Part shown: positions 1 through 15,028 of the stretch, one piece after another | Position numbering within the stretch: the first letter of the stretch is position 1 | Layout of the letters: each line of letters starts with the position of its first letter | NCBI GenBank assembly: GCA_023846275.1 | Contig: JAIUJO010000161.1 | Span: 959,409-1,023,408, forward strand | Length of the DNA stretch: 64,000 nucleotides | Reading direction: 5' to 3' | Source of the DNA: Vanilla planifolia | Lineage: Eukaryota; Streptophyta; Magnoliopsida; Asparagales; Orchidaceae | Notes under the pieces: model-generated | The model's input: only the letters and a program-made list of their open reading frames with translations | What the model was told of the DNA's origin: nothing | Databases searched by the model: none | Made by a program: the position numbers and the translations under genes

Positions 1-3000
1 ATTTATATATAATGTCTTTGCACATTCATAGTAATTACAAATGAGGTTTTGCACACAAGATAACAAACAGTACTGGACTTTTCTCAAGGAGCTTTGGTAG
101 GAAAAATATTCATTGTCATACTTTAAAATATTTTTTTGAAAGGATTTTACATATTGTAAGAGACATCTTGATCCAAATTTTATCTGATTATCAAGGATAT
201 CACACTCAATTTTTTTAGTATCTTGAAATGAAACTTTCTTGTACAACATATCTCGTTTCTTAATTTCTTTTTTTTTATTTTTTTGTATTACATTGGCTTA
301 ATTTATTTCATCTTGGGTTTAACATATATCTATTTAATATATAAAGCATTATTTATTATTTTTATACTTATTAAACTTAGTGATTTACAGTTGTTACAAA
401 TTAGGTCCCAATTGAGATGAAACAATCGTTGTTGGACTCATCTCGACATGCATTAATTAACTAAAATTCATTTATATTTTTTAAAAAATTTATTTTTATG
501 GGTTTTACCTTTTTATGAGATAATTTGATTCATACTAGATATTTTGAAATGCAACTTTCTTGTGTAATATGTCTCATTTCTTTAAATTTTAATAAATATT
601 TATTTGTTTACAAAAAAATATTTATTTATTACTAATGCTTATTTACTTAAGAAATTTGCAATAATTCGAAATGAGCTCCCATGTCAAGGAAACAAAGTTT
701 GTTAGGCTTATTTGGACAGCTCTGGTAAAATCAATATTCTTTAATATATTGTCTATAATAGTTTTCATTTTTAGGTTTTTAATTGAATATGTGAATGCAA
801 GTTTCCCACACGACTTATCTTTTTTCCTAAAATTAATTGGATTAATTTTGTTATATTGCTATGAAACTCTAAATCTTTCTTTATGTGTCACTTTTATTTG
901 TTTGAATTACCTATAAAACATTTCTTTAATTTTTCTACTTTTATGTTTAATATATATTTTCTTGATGTTATAAAAATGAATTATTATATCAATGTTATTT
1001 TCTTTGGTAATTATTACTAATTCCAACTGAGGCTTGATTGATATTGAACAAAGGTGATTTTGCTTGTATTATTGATCTCAAGCAAATTTAATATTCTTGC
1101 TATTATTTGAAATATTTTTTTTCTCTTAATTGTATGCTCACTTCACAAGACCTGTCAATTCATGCATTATTTGATAGCAAAATTAGTATACTTGATCGTC
1201 CAAGTATCCTCAAATTTTATAGTCCCATTAATTAATATTATTTCTTCTAATGTTTTTGCATTGACTTTGTTATATAAAATTTCTTTAGTTTCTTACATTT
1301 TTTGTATTCATATATGATTGTTTTTATAAAAAATAATTTATTGTTTTTAATTTTTTTTAATTTTGGTAATTTCAATCAATTTTAAAAAAGGATTAATTGA
1401 GAGAGAATAAACGTCATTGTACTCATCTCTATAAGTTCCATACAATTAAATTCTCATTTTTGTATTTTTAAATATTTTATTTTGGATAGTTGCTTACATA
1501 TTTAAGGAGATATTTTGGCTTGTATCTAATTTTATGATCGAGGATGTTATACTCAATTTTCTTATCATCATGGAATGCAACTTTCTTGTTCAATTTATTT
1601 TATTTCCTCTAATATTTTTAGTTTCTTTTTGCTTTGAAGCACTTATTCTTTCCACTACATATTTATATAATATTAAAAGGATCATTTATTGTAATTCCCA
1701 ACATGGTCAAATCATGAAAAAATAGGCATCATTTGACTACCTTGAACATGTCCTAGTAAATTAAATTTTTATTTTTAATTTTTCAAATATTTTATTTTCT
1801 TTGGGGTTTTTTCATGCTTTATAAGAAATTTTTGTTATTAAAATGTTTGATGATGGATGATGTTACACTAGAACTCCTTGTTATCTTTGAATGCAACTTT
1901 TTCATACCATATTCACCTTGAAAAAAAGTATTTGCTTTTATTTTTTCATAATACTATGTTACTAAGCTTTTTTCTATTATGTCATTTATATCGATTCAAC
2001 TTAGTTAAATTAAGTTTCTTCAATTTATTTCTTTTTGTCTTTAATATATATTTGTTAATATCAAAAAAACTAATTTTTTTATTTTTTCCTTATTTACTTC
2101 AATAATTAGTGGTAATTCAAAACAATGGTGATAAAGTCAAAACAAATATTATTTGACTCATCTCGATGAGCTTTATCCAAGTAAATATTTTTAATTCTTA
2201 TACATTCTTTATTTTTTATGAATTTGATGGACTTTATTAGGCATTTGCATTTATAATGGATTTGTCTATCTAGGGTGCAACACTCTGCCTGCTTAGCAAC
2301 TTGGATTGTAAATTTTTCATACAATCAATCCCATTTCTTAAAATGTCATTCTTTTATTTTGTTTTATTACTATAAAACTAGTATTATACTCATGGGAGCT
2401 CTACAACACTTTGATTTAATTATATAATATTGCTTCAATTTTGTCATTCTAGTTCAAAAATATTAACTTAAATTTAAAAAATAATTAATTGTTTGTTATG
2501 TTTATTCATATTGATAATTTTTTGTATCCAAAATAAGATCTAATCCAAATGAAATTAATGTCATCAGTCACTTCTAAAAGAGTTCTAACTTCTTAAATAT
2601 TCTTCTTTTATATTGTATGTATTTTATTTTCTTTGTTTTCGTTATGCTCTATAGGATATTTTCTATGCTTTTATTGCAATTTTATTATACAAATTTTATC
2701 ATTTTTTAAAATTTTTCACTTAACGTTTTTCATATTACTATGTAATTCTAAATATTTTCCAGAATGACTATTACATTGCTTTCATTTTGTTATATGTGTT
2801 GCTTAGATTTATCTTATTTAATATTTAATATATGTTTACTTAATATTAAAATACTAATTTTTATTTTTCAATGTTATTTACTTTGGTAATTCAAAGTAAT
2901 TTTTGGGGAGATCCAATCAAAAAGAAAACATCATTTGTTTATCTCCATGCTCTATATTAGTAAATATTTATTTTATTACTTTTATTAGTTTCTTTCTTAT

Positions 3001-3564
3001 GTTTTAATAGGCTTTAAAAGATTATTCCTTTCTATCTAATTTGATGGTCAAGAGTGACACACTCAATCTCTTTTGTATGTTTTGATAAAGCTTTCTTGTA
3101 TAATTTATCTCACTTCTAATTTTTTGCTATGATTTGGTCTTATGGGTATATAAATAAAAATCTCTTCTTATCAAACATTTACATATACTTGGTTTGACTA
3201 TGTTATATTATTTAAATTTCTCTTAATTTAACTTTAGCATATATTTTATTAACATTAAAGTAAAATATATTTCTATTTATTCTTATTTATTTTGGCTTTC
3301 CATAATATTTCTGAACGTGATTCAATTACAACAAAATAAGAATCATTGGTTTTGTTGAGATGAACTCAATCAAATTAAATATTCATTTCTATGATTAAAA
3401 AAATTATTTTCTTGGGATTTAATTTTGTAGCAATTTATGTCATTTCTTTAAATTGTTTAGTTTTATTTGGTTATATTAGTATGAAAGAATAATTCTCCTA
3501 TTGTGTTACAATAACATCACTTCGATTTGGATATATTACATTGCCTTTGTTTTATCTAATTGTT
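1..3564 (+). repeat. Diverged ~410-bp satellite array, forward block A1
   Basis: This block consists of roughly nine degenerate monomers in forward (T-rich) orientation. The landmark block resembling gagatgaaaca followed by ggactcatctcgatgagc recurs near 70, 433, 702, 1062, 1418, 1732, 2152, 2563, 2935 and 3350. Spacings are about 270-420 bp, so several units are shortened. The copy at 2,106-2,175 and the copy at 380-450 are among the better preserved. Neighbouring copies differ at many positions and by indels, so the array is old and not recently homogenised. Short open frames here (for example 671-916 and 1878-2105) are hydrophobic, Phe/Leu/Ile-rich translations of T-rich DNA and are not convincing genes. 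No promoter, RNA gene or other element was seen. Confidence 0.88.
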
Positions 3565-3945
3565 GAGGTTGATGGTGCAAGAAATAGAAAATGGATTCAC
3601 AGGAGCAAATTATGATAGATCCTACAAATAATACAATCCTTATGGACGAATTATGTATTTCAAATTCATTTTTGATGTTCAACATAGCATGGAATGCTAA
3701 AGTATAACAACAATACTTACTCTCATGACAAAAAGGGATTTTATATATCAAGAACTTGTGTCTTAGTCATTTTGCAAATTTAATGAGGGATCAAATTAAA
3801 GCTTCATCAAACTAGGCATCAGATAAGGACTCTCATAATAATATTCAAAGAATTAAATTGAAAAATATATAGTCTCACAAAACCATAAATTAGACTATGA
3901 ATTTCTTTCAAATGATTATTATAATTTGTCACATTAAATCGTGTG
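3565..3945. other. Unidentified ~380-bp insert within satellite
   Basis: The satellite pattern is recognisable up to about 3,563 (tttggatatattacattg and a tttatctaatt block) and again from about 3,945 (catgtgaaatttacatt). The DNA between does not match any monomer block and is less T-skewed. Both flanks contain the tttgatttggttatattac-like subrepeat, so the same part of the monomer lies on both sides, as expected if an insertion came with a partial duplication. No terminal repeat, coding motif or known element was recognised. It could be a fragment of a transposable element or filler captured during repair. Boundaries are approximate. Confidence 0.55.
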
Positions 3946-6900
3946 TCATGTGAAATTTACATTAACTTTATTTTGTTATGTCACATTTTATTAACTTATT
4001 TTTATTTCATTTATAATATATATTTTCTTAATTTAAAATTAATAATTCAATGTTATCAATGATTATGTATTATGTTAACTCAAAAAAATTTCAATTGAGC
4101 TCTAAAACAAATGTCAATGGACTTGGCTCGGTGAGCTCTATCCAACAAAATAGTTATTTTAATTTTTTTTAATTATTTTATTATTTTAAGAATTTTTAAA
4201 AGTCATTCAAATAGTGCTTAATTTGTCTATTAAGGATATAACACTTCATCTCCTTAGTATAGTAGAATGCAACTTTCTCATACAATTTATTTTATTTCAT
4301 TAAAAGTTTACATTACTTCGATTTATCTTATTTTAACTTTATGAAATAATTATACAAGATTAAAAAAACTTAATATTACTTTTAGATATTTATTTTTAAT
4401 ATTTTTAATATTTTTATTTTTTAAGATTTTAGTGAACTTTATGAGCATTAGTGATCGAGAATTTTACACTACATCTTTAGTATCATAGAATACAACTTTC
4501 TCCAAGAATTTATCACATTTTTTCAAATTGTTTGCTTTAATTTTGGTATATTACTATATAACTATAAAACTTCTTTCATGTGACTAATATAACTTTTTTA
4601 AAGTACTAAATTGCATTAATTTATCTATTTCAACTTTAATTTATATTCACATACTTTTAAAATAATATTTTTTGCTAAGCATGCTTTTCGACATTCATAA
4701 TTCACTATAATTCTACCCGAGTCTTGATTGTGTTGTAGAAAATATCGTTAGACTTGGGTAGACAACCATTATCAAATTAAATAACCATTGTTATATTTCT
4801 TAAATATTATTTTTTTTATTTTGGCTCACTTTGTGAAGCATTTTTTACTGTACTTTATTTGATAATAAAAACATATGCACTCAATCTCTCAAGGGTTTTG
4901 AAAAAGAATTTTTGGTACAATTTATCATAACTTTTTAATTTTGTTTGCTTTGATTTGGTTATATTAATATGTAACTCTAAATCACTACTTATGTGACCAT
5001 TATAATGATTTGATTTAGTTATATTATCATATGTCAATTTATCTCATTTAATCTTTAATATAAATTTGAATAAAGTTCAATTTCCTTATTTAATTTAGCA
5101 ATTAATTGTAATTTAAAAAGAGTTCTGATCAACAAAAAAAATTATCCTTGCACTTCAACATTTTTTTGTACATTTTTGAATTTTTTAAGACTTTTCATAA
5201 TTTGTATTGGTCAATTAGTTCGTAGTTGATTGTAAAATAAAACATATTACACTCGAACTCTTGAGTAATTCAATATTTAACATTCTCATGCCTTTATCTA
5301 ATCTCTTTAAATTTTTGAATTTGATTTATTTATATTAGATTGGAACTATAATTCTCCCCTCACGTAACCATAAGATTACATAAATTTGTTTATGTTATGC
5401 TACTTACATTTATCACATTGTAGGTTTATTATGTATTAACTTGTTATTAAAATAATAATTTATTATTTTTTTGTCTATTTAATTTTGTAATTCATTGTAA
5501 TTCTAGAATATTTGTCATTAAGATGAAACAAACATTACCAGATTTTTCTTAATGAGCTCTACCAAATAAAATATTTATTTAACTTCTAAATTCTATTTTC
5601 TAAGTTTTTGTAATACTTGAAGAGGCATTTTATTTCAAACCTAACCAAGAGGAAATAAACATCATTGAACTCATTATGATGAGCTCCACCAAATTAAATT
5701 ATCAGTTTTATATCTTCAAATATTTTCCTAAGATGTTTTCATATATTATGAATCTTTTTTGTCTTATTTATTATTGAGAATGTCATACCATATCTTTTGA
5801 GTAACATGGAATGTAGCTTTGCATGTAATATATCTAATTTTTTTTATTATTTGTTCATTGATTTCATTATGTTATATTTATTTAATTTTAAGTTTAATAT
5901 GTATTACAATAATAGTAAAACTATAATTTATTATTTATCTTTTTTTAGTTTTGTAATTTGTTGTTCACCTGACGATGTTTGATTGACATTAAAAAACGTA
6001 GTTGGAATCATCATATCGAGCTATATCAAATAAAATATTCATTTTTAGATCTTAAAATATTTTATTCTCTAATATTTTGACATAATTTATGAGACATTTC
6101 AATTTGTACGAGATTTAGCATTTAAGGATATTGTCATTTTTCGTCTTAGTTTCTTGGAATGCAGGTTTTCCAACCAATTTAACACATTTCTTAAAATTTA
6201 TCATTTTTGTTTTATTATATTTCTATGTTACTCAAAATCTCTTCTTGTGTGAGATTTATATTACATTCGATGGGTTATACTATATTGCTCAAATTTATTT
6301 CATTTTAGGTTTAATATTTATTTGCTTAGTATTAAAATATATACTTTTTAATTTTATTTCTTATTTAACTTTCTAATTCTCAAAATTTTTCAATTACTTT
6401 TGATTGAGTTGAAACAAACTTTGTTGGACTAATATTAACAAGCTTTATCTAATTAAATATTTTTTTATATTAGATTTTAATGTTTTATTTTATTAAACTT
6501 TGTAATATTATATGAGTCATACGAAATTTGATGACGAACAATAATAACCTAGGACAATTGGAATCTTTCAATTATACTTTTTTGTATTATTTATCTAATT
6601 TTTTAAAAATATTTTGCTATGATTTTGTTATATTAAAGTGGAACTTTTAACATTTTCTCATGTTACATTACATCGATTAAAACTTGTTATGTTATATTAG
6701 AGCAATTATGAAGACCTCTCCCAAATTAACATTCATTTTAATATTTTTTAATGTTTTATTTTCTAGGATTTTTAATGTTTTATATTTTCTAAGATGTTGC
6801 TTCATTAGAATTTTCAAGCATTCAAGTGTCATGGAATGCATATTTTCCACACAATTTATCTCATTTTTTGTAACTTTTCTCTTTGATAAGTTTGTATTAT

Positions 6901-9900
6901 TTCAAAGCCATGATTATCCTCTTCAGTGCTCACTACTTTACCTTAATTTTGTTAGCCTACATTTCTTTAATTTTTCTAATTTTTAGAGTTGATAAATATT
7001 AATTTAATATTAAAAATTAATAATTTGTTGTTCATTATACTAATTTAATTTGTTAATTAGCAATAATTCTAAATGAAATCATTCAAGTTGAAACAAACAA
7101 CAGTGCAAACAACTAAACGACCTATATAAAATAAAATAATCATTTCTTTTTTTAGATATTTAAATTTCAAGGATTTTTTATATTTTTTTATTTCTTAAAA
7201 TATTTTTTACCTATAAATATTTGAATTTGTATATAATTTTATAATTAATGATGTTATAGTTGATCTTCTTAATTTCATAGAATGCACGTTTCTTAAATAA
7301 TTTATTTCAATTATCCAAAGTTTATGCTAAAATTTTTTTATATTAATATGAAACTCAAATTCTCCTATCATGTGATCTTTTTTACTTTTAATTTGTTATA
7401 TCACTCGAAAAGTCTAATTATCTTATCATGTGACCATCAAATTGCTCTAATTTTGTTATATCACATTTCTTTAATTTATTTAATCAATGCTTTAATATTT
7501 TTTTACATAATATTAAGATATTAATTTAGTTTTAATTATGTATTTTTTACTTTGGTAATTCATCGTAATTGGAAAACATGTTTGATCACATGAAATAAAC
7601 ATTAAAGGCCTCATTCAATGAGCTCTATCTAATTTAATATTTTTAAATATTTTACATTTCAAAGTTAGACATACTTAAAAGAAATTTAAATTAGTGATTT
7701 GTTTGATGATCAAGGGTGTGACACTTGATTCAAGCACTTTCTTTGAATACAAATTTCTCATAGAATTTGCCAAATTTCTTCCAATTATTTTTCATTGAAT
7801 TGGTTGTAACATTATATAATTCTAAATATCTCTCTTATGACCTTTAGATCACTTTGTAATAGAATGTATTTGCAAAGTAAATACTTTGTATTAGAAGATA
7901 AACTTATTATTATTTAACCTTTTCTACTTTACTAATTTCTAGTAATTCTAAATGTGGTCTAATCAAGAGGAAGCAAATCTAGCTCTAAACATATCTACGA
8001 CGCCCTTTTGAAATATAAATTCATTTATATAATGCTAAATATTATATTTTTAAAATTTTTCAAATGTTTTATGAAACATTTTGATTGATTACTTGTTTAA
8101 CGATCAACAATGTTACACTTGATCTCTTTAGTATCTTGAATTGTGATTTTCTCAAAAAATTAATTGTATTTCTTCAAATCTTTGTTTTCATAGATACGTT
8201 TGTGTCACTTTCAAATGAAACCTTAGTGTCACTTTCAATTGGTTAATTATGTTTCATAATTCATGTTAATTACACTTTAATATAGATTTACATAATATTA
8301 AGAAATAATTTACTTTTACATATTCTAATCTATTTTACTAATTCAGAGGAATTTTGAATGAGGACTAATCTATTATACTTGTTTAGACATTTCCTTCCAA
8401 TTAAATATCATTCTTGAATTTTTAAATTTTTTTTATGAGAGTTTTGTCATTCTTATTATATATTTAATATTATGCCTCATTAGAATATCTCAAATAATTA
8501 TATTGGAATTCAATTTTCCAACACAACTTATCTTATTTCCAAAAATTTTCACTAAATTTTGTTATATCATTATGAAACACTGATTCTCACACCTTCTGAC
8601 ATTTACATCACTTTAATTTGGTTATATCACATTGCTTTAATTTTCTCATTTTTTGCATGATATTTATTTACTTAATAGTAACATGACAATTTATTATTAT
8701 TGAAGCATTTTTATTTTGGAAATTTATATTTATTTCAAAGAACTTTTAATTAAAATGAAAAAGCTATTGAGAGGTTTATTTTAAAGAACCATATCAAATT
8801 AAATATTTTATTTTATTTTTTATTTTTTAACAATTTTAGCATGTTTATGTGGCATTTCAATTTATACATGAGTTGGCTATCGATGGTTTTACACTCGATC
8901 TGCTTAATATGTTAGAATATAATTTTCCTAAACAGTTTGTTTAATTTTTCAATTTTTTTTATTTTATTTAGTTATATTAATGTGTTCCTCTAAATCACCT
9001 ATCTTGTAATGTTATCATTTTTATTTTTTTGTATTACATTTTTTCAATTCCTCACATTCCAAGATAAATATATTTTTACTTTGCAATAAAATTATATTTT
9101 ATTATTTTTTATTCTTATTTATCTTATTAATTCATAGAAATTCGAAATGAGGTCTAATCAAGAAGATATAAATATCGATCCAGTCATCTCAATGAGTTAT
9201 AACCAATTAATTATTCTTTATTCACTTTCTAAATATTTTATTTTTTAGGTTTTTAATGCTTTATGAAAAATTTGGTTTCTTACTTGGTTCGACAATTGAG
9301 AATGACACACTCGTTTTTTTAAGTATCTTAGAATGTAACGTGCTTGTATAATTAGTCTTATTTAATCAAATTTTTTTATTTCATAATATTACTATGAAAG
9401 TCATGTTCCTTTCTCATGCGAAATATATATGATATTGATTTGGTTATTTTACATTACTTTAATTTATTTCCTCTATAATTAAATGTATCTACAGTTTATT
9501 TTTAAGTAATCGTTTTTGTATTATTTAGGATTGCAAAGTTTCAACATTGTACAAATTCTAATGAGCTAGAATGGGATCCAAATAAATGTCATTAGACTGT
9601 TCTTGATGAGCTCAATAATAATTGCATTTTTTTAAATATATATATATATATATATAGCATTTTAGAATAGAATATTCTCATGCAATTATCTCATTTTGCC
9701 AAATTATTTGCTTTAATTTGTTTATAATACTATGCAACTATAATTGTCCTTTCTTGTGACCTTAACATCACTTTGATTTGTTTGTATTAGAATTCTTATG
9801 TTGATCTTGTTTAATAATTTTATATACTAACTTAACATTAAAAAATAATTATTTTGTTATTATCCTTATTTAATTTGGTAATCCTCTGTGATTTTCATAC

Positions 9901-12900
9901 TATGTCCAACCGAGATCATACAAATGTTATTAAATTTTTCAAGACTTTTTCTAATAATTTAAATGTCAGTTTTTATATTTTAAAAAATTATTTTCGTAGA
10001 TTTGGTTATATTTTATGAGCATTTCAATGCTTACATAACTTCATGGTGAACAATGTTGGCTCCATTTGTTGTTAATTGAAAATGCAACTTTCCCATGAAA
10101 TTTATCTCATTTCTTAAACATATTTGCGTTAATTTGTTTTTATATTATTACTACATTTTATTTCATTTAATAATAATTTATCTTTTCTTAATGTGGAAAA
10201 AGGTTTTGTTTGCATACTTGTTTATTTAATTTTGTAATTCTTAGTTATCTCAAATAAGGTCTCACGGAGAGCAAAAAAATCCCATTAGAGGCATCTTAAT
10301 GAACTATATCTAATTAAATATTAATTTTAAAATTTTAAAATAGTTCATTTCATAGGGTTTTTGGATGTCTTATGAGAAATTGACTTAAACCTAACATGTC
10401 AATCAAAGATGTGACACTTCGTTTCCTATGAGTCATACAATGCAATTAATCTATATAATTTATACAATTTCATCAAAAAGTTTGCTTAGATTTCGTTATA
10501 TTAATACGTAACTCAAAATGTCCTTTAGTGTTATGTTTACATTGATTTCATTAAGTTATATTGTATTACATCAGTTTATGTTATTTCAACATTAATATAT
10601 TTTCGAAATTTCTTAAAAATTTTCAATTTTATTTCATTAAATTAAAATGTAATTCTAAATCTATAATCATGTGACCTTTACATAGATTTAGTTTCTTTAT
10701 ATAACTTTATTTCAATTTATTTTATTTTTATTTAATATATATTTTCATAATATTAAGAATGTTATTTAGTTATATATCTTTTAGGAGCATTTCAACTCCC
10801 ACCTAATTCAATAATTGATAATATTACACAAATCATCTTGGTATCTTGGAGTGCAATTTTTCTATATTTTATCTCATTTCTACATTTTATCTTTCATTGA
10901 TTTCATTATATTATAGTTCTTCAATTTTCCTTATTTCAATTTTAATATATTTTTATGAAATATTGAAATAATAATATATTATTTTTTCTAATATCTTTAT
11001 GTGTGTAATTCATAGCAAGTTCAAATGATATGTAATAAAGATTTACAAAATCTCGTTAGACTCTCTCAATGATTACTATAAAATTAACATTCTTTTACCA
11101 TATTTTTAAATTTTTTTAATGGCTTTGTAATACTTCACCTAATATTTTTTTCATACACTATTTGATAATGAATTATATTAAACTTGATTATTTTTTTTCT
11201 GGGTATACAACTTTTCCAAGAAATTTTTTATCACTTTCTTAAAATTTATTGCGTTGATTTAGTTGCATTATATTACTTTCATTTGTCAAATTTAAAAATT
11301 TATGTATTTTTTATTTGTTCTAAGATAAATAAATAAAAGTTTGTTTTGATTATGCTTATTTATTTTTATAATTCACCATAATATTCAAGAAAGTTTGATC
11401 GAGTAAAAATAAATGAAGCTGGACACTCCTTAATTAAGAGGCTTTTTTATTACTCATGTATTTGCGATCATGAATGTTACACTTGCTCTTAATTATCTTT
11501 GAATGTTGTTTCTTACATAATTTAATTTTATTTCTTTAATTTTATTTTATCATGTTTTTTATATTACTATATAGCTCTAAATCTCATTTCGTGTGATATT
11601 TACAATATTTTATTTTATTATATGATTTTTTTTATTTTTTATTTCATCTTTAATATAATTTTGCTTACTATTCAAATAATAATTTATTATTATTTACACA
11701 TTGTTTTATTTATAAATCATAGTAATTATGAATGTGGTTTGATCTACTTATAACAAATGTGTTTAGGGTCATTTATACAAGATTTGCCAAATTAAATATT
11801 CATTTTTATATTTTTTAAATATTTCTATAAAATTTTTGCATTCTTCATGAAGCATTTCTGTTCCCACCAGATTTGACAATCAAAAATATTGTACTCAATC
11901 TTCCTTAGTATCCTGTAATGAAACTCTATCATAGAATTTATATCATTTCTTCAAATTTTTTGTGATAACTTTGTTAAATTAATACGTAACTCTTAACCTC
12001 AACTAATGTGACCTTTACATCGATTTGATTTGGTCAACTATATTACTTTAATTTATATGATTTTAGTTTTAATATCTTCTTGCATAACATTAATATGAAC
12101 GTTTAATTTGGTACTTCATAGTAATTTTTAGCAATCTCTTTTCAGCGAAATATTTAATTTTATATAATTAATTTTAAGGTTTGGCATGTTTTATGACACA
12201 TTAAATTGGTGAATCAATATAAGATTGAGAATGTTACACTAGATCTTCTTAGTAACATGGAATGGAATTTTTGTTGTATAATGGATCTCATTTTTTTAAA
12301 GTATTTTTTTGGATTTTGATATAAAACTATGAAACTCTAATTCTCCCTTCGTGAAATCTTAGAATTGCTTTGATTTTTTTTATTACATTACTTATATTTA
12401 TCTCATTAAAGATTTATAACAAATTTATTTTTTTTTAAAATAATAATTTATTATTGTTATTGCTTATTTAATTTATTAATTCATAATACTTTGAGATTAG
12501 GTTTTGTTGAGACAAAAAAAATAATTTAACATATCTTAACAAGCTACATCAAATTAAATATTTATTTTTATATTTTAAAATATTGTTTATAAGGATTTCA
12601 TAAGCACTAAGAGATTTTTTGATTCATACATTATTTAATATCAAAAAATGTTATTTTCTATGTTTCTAAAATGTTGGAATACGACATTTGAGTGTAATTT
12701 ACTAGAACTTGTTTAACTTTTTTCTTTGATTTGGTAATATTATATTACTTCAATTTATCTGATTTTAGTTTTAAGGTATATTTACCTAATATTAAAGTAA
12801 TAATTTAATTTAATTAATGGCCTTTTCTAATTTAAATTTGTAGTAACTAAAAACAAGATCTAATGGAGATCAAAAAATGTAAATGAACTAATCTCAACTT

Positions 12901-15028
12901 GTTGTATCAAATAAAAAAAAAATCTTTTTTTAAAAAAAATAATATTTCTAAGGTATTGGCTTTGTTAACGACTCTTTTTAATTTGTACATCTATGTTGAT
13001 TAAGCATATAAAAAGTTTGCTATTTTGTATCTTGGAATGCAATTATTTTATATAATTTTTTATATTTTTTGAAATTTTTTTATTTACTTATTATTATGTA
13101 ACTTTAATTCTCCTCTTGTTTGGTGTTTGCTTCACAATGATTTTGTTATATTATATTACATCAAATAAAATTTTTTTTGATTAAATATTATTTTTTTAAT
13201 ATAAAAAATATGTTATTATTACGCTTGCTTTTTTTTATAATTGTTGGCAATTTTTAATGTCATGTGATAGAGGAGGAATTGACATTGTTGACTAATCTCA
13301 TAGGCTTTATATTTATTTTTTATTTTTAAAAATTTTTCTTATGTATTGGCATGGTTTACTTCACAATTGTATTCGTATTTTATTTTATGACAAAGATTTC
13401 TTACATTCATTTTTTGCATTTTAAAATATTTTATTTTTTTAATTTTTCAACATGTTTTATGAGACATTTTATTTGTACCAAATTTGATGATTGAGGATAT
13501 AACACTAAATCTTCTTAGTATCTTCATATGAAACATTCCTTTACATTTAACTCTACAAATTTTTTGTTTGGACAAATTATGTTACTATAAAACTCTAATT
13601 CTCCTTACGTCTCACAATTGTATTTCTTTAACTGTGATACATTACATTGCTTCAATCAATCCCTTTTATGTTTTGTCATACTTTTTACTTAAAACTATAA
13701 TACTAATTTTTTATTATTTAATTTGATAAGCCATAGTAATTGCAAAAAAGATTTAATCGAGATGAAATACACGTAGTTGGAAATGTCATGACTAGCTCAT
13801 CTAATTAAATAATCATTTTTTAATTTTTAGATATGTTATTCTCTTATGTTTTGGGACTCAATGCGAAACATTTTGAATGACAACTAATTTCTTGCTCCAT
13901 AATATCATGGTCGAACTTTTTAATATCTAAGAATATAAATTTCTTATGGATTATCTTATTTCTTCAAATTTTTTGTTTACAGTGGTTCTATTACAACAAA
14001 ACTCTTATTCTCCTCATGCATGACTTATACATAGTTTTTATTTGGTTATATTATATTACTTTAATTTATGTCAATTTAGCTTTAATATATATTTTCTTAA
14101 TATTAAAATAATTATTTCATAATATTTTTACTTATTTTTTTGTGACTCATAACAATTGAAAATGAGCTCAATTGTGATGAAACAAATGCCGTCGAACTCA
14201 TCTCACTAAGATTTACCTAATTAAAAGTTCAATTTTTATTTTTTTTTTTATTTTTTTTGTTTGCACATACATTATGAGACATTTATTTCATACCAAACAT
14301 AATAGTTATGGATGTTATATTTGATTTATTTTGTATCTTAGAATTTGAAAATCTCAAACATCTCACCACAATTCTAAAAAAAATTTCTTTGTTTTAGTTA
14401 TATAAATGAAAACCTCAAAATTTCCTCTTGTGTGACCATTACATCACTTTGATGTCATTATATTATATTTTATTAATTTAGCTTATTTAGGCTTTGATAT
14501 ATTCCACTTGATATTAAATAATTAATTTATTTTAATTTATGCCTATTTATTTTTGTAGTTTGTAGTAATTCTAAATGAGGCATTATTGAGACAAAACACC
14601 GGTCGCTGGACTCATCTTGAGCTCCTTTTTCAAAAAAAATAATAATTTTTATATTTTTAGTTATTTTATGATATATTATGTTACACTAGAGCTTGTTAGC
14701 ACTTTGAAATTTAACTTTCTTATAGAATTTATCTTATTTTTAAAAATTTTTTTCTTTGATTTAGTTATATTACTATGAATAATAAATCCCCTCTAATGTT
14801 AACTTTACATCACTACTATACTGTTATATTACATTACTACAATTTATTTCAATTTAGAAATAATTATTTTTTTTATTGTTAAAGTAATATTTAATTTTAT
14901 TTATACTTATTTAGTTTGATAATTTATTGAAATTCCAAAGAAGGCCTAACAAAAATGGAGAAAACGTTGCTGGAAACAAATAAATTTCCATATATAATTA
15001 GTTATTCTTTTTTTTCTATTTATATATT
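3946..15028 (+). repeat. Diverged ~410-bp satellite array, forward block A2
   Basis: About 27 forward monomers occupy this stretch. The dyad/landmark block recurs near 4117, 4747, 5145, 5536, 5668, 6005 and 6422 and onward at irregular 330-420 bp steps, with some short units, for example about 130 bp between the landmarks at 5,536 and 5,668. Block ctccttagtatcttggaatg and block ggtaattcatagtaattcca are repeatedly recognisable. Register jumps (partial units) are visible near 5,640, 9,630, 10,600 and 13,350. The open frames at 6131-6376, 6684-6986 and 7324-7524 are low-complexity hydrophobic translations of satellite DNA, so I do not call genes. Nothing else was seen in this stretch apart from a TA microsatellite listed separately. 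Confidence 0.88.
9636..9656. repeat. (TA)n microsatellite at a truncated monomer
   Basis: An uninterrupted alternating AT run of about 21 bp. It sits where the satellite jumps from the post-dyad block straight to the box resembling ttagtatcttggaatgcaac, so roughly 130 bp of the monomer (the ggcatgctttatgag and tgatgatcaagg boxes) is missing. The run therefore marks a deletion junction and is not a normal part of the monomer. Confidence 0.8.

Noticed and set aside
671..916. 81-codon hydrophobic open frame.
   Set aside because: Satellite DNA with no conserved counterpart in neighbouring units; no gene context.
6684..6986. 100-codon open frame, the longest in the window, Phe/Leu/Ile-rich and membrane-like.
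   Set aside because: It lies fully inside forward satellite monomers; T-rich DNA yields long hydrophobic frames by chance, and equivalent frames are not kept in other monomers.
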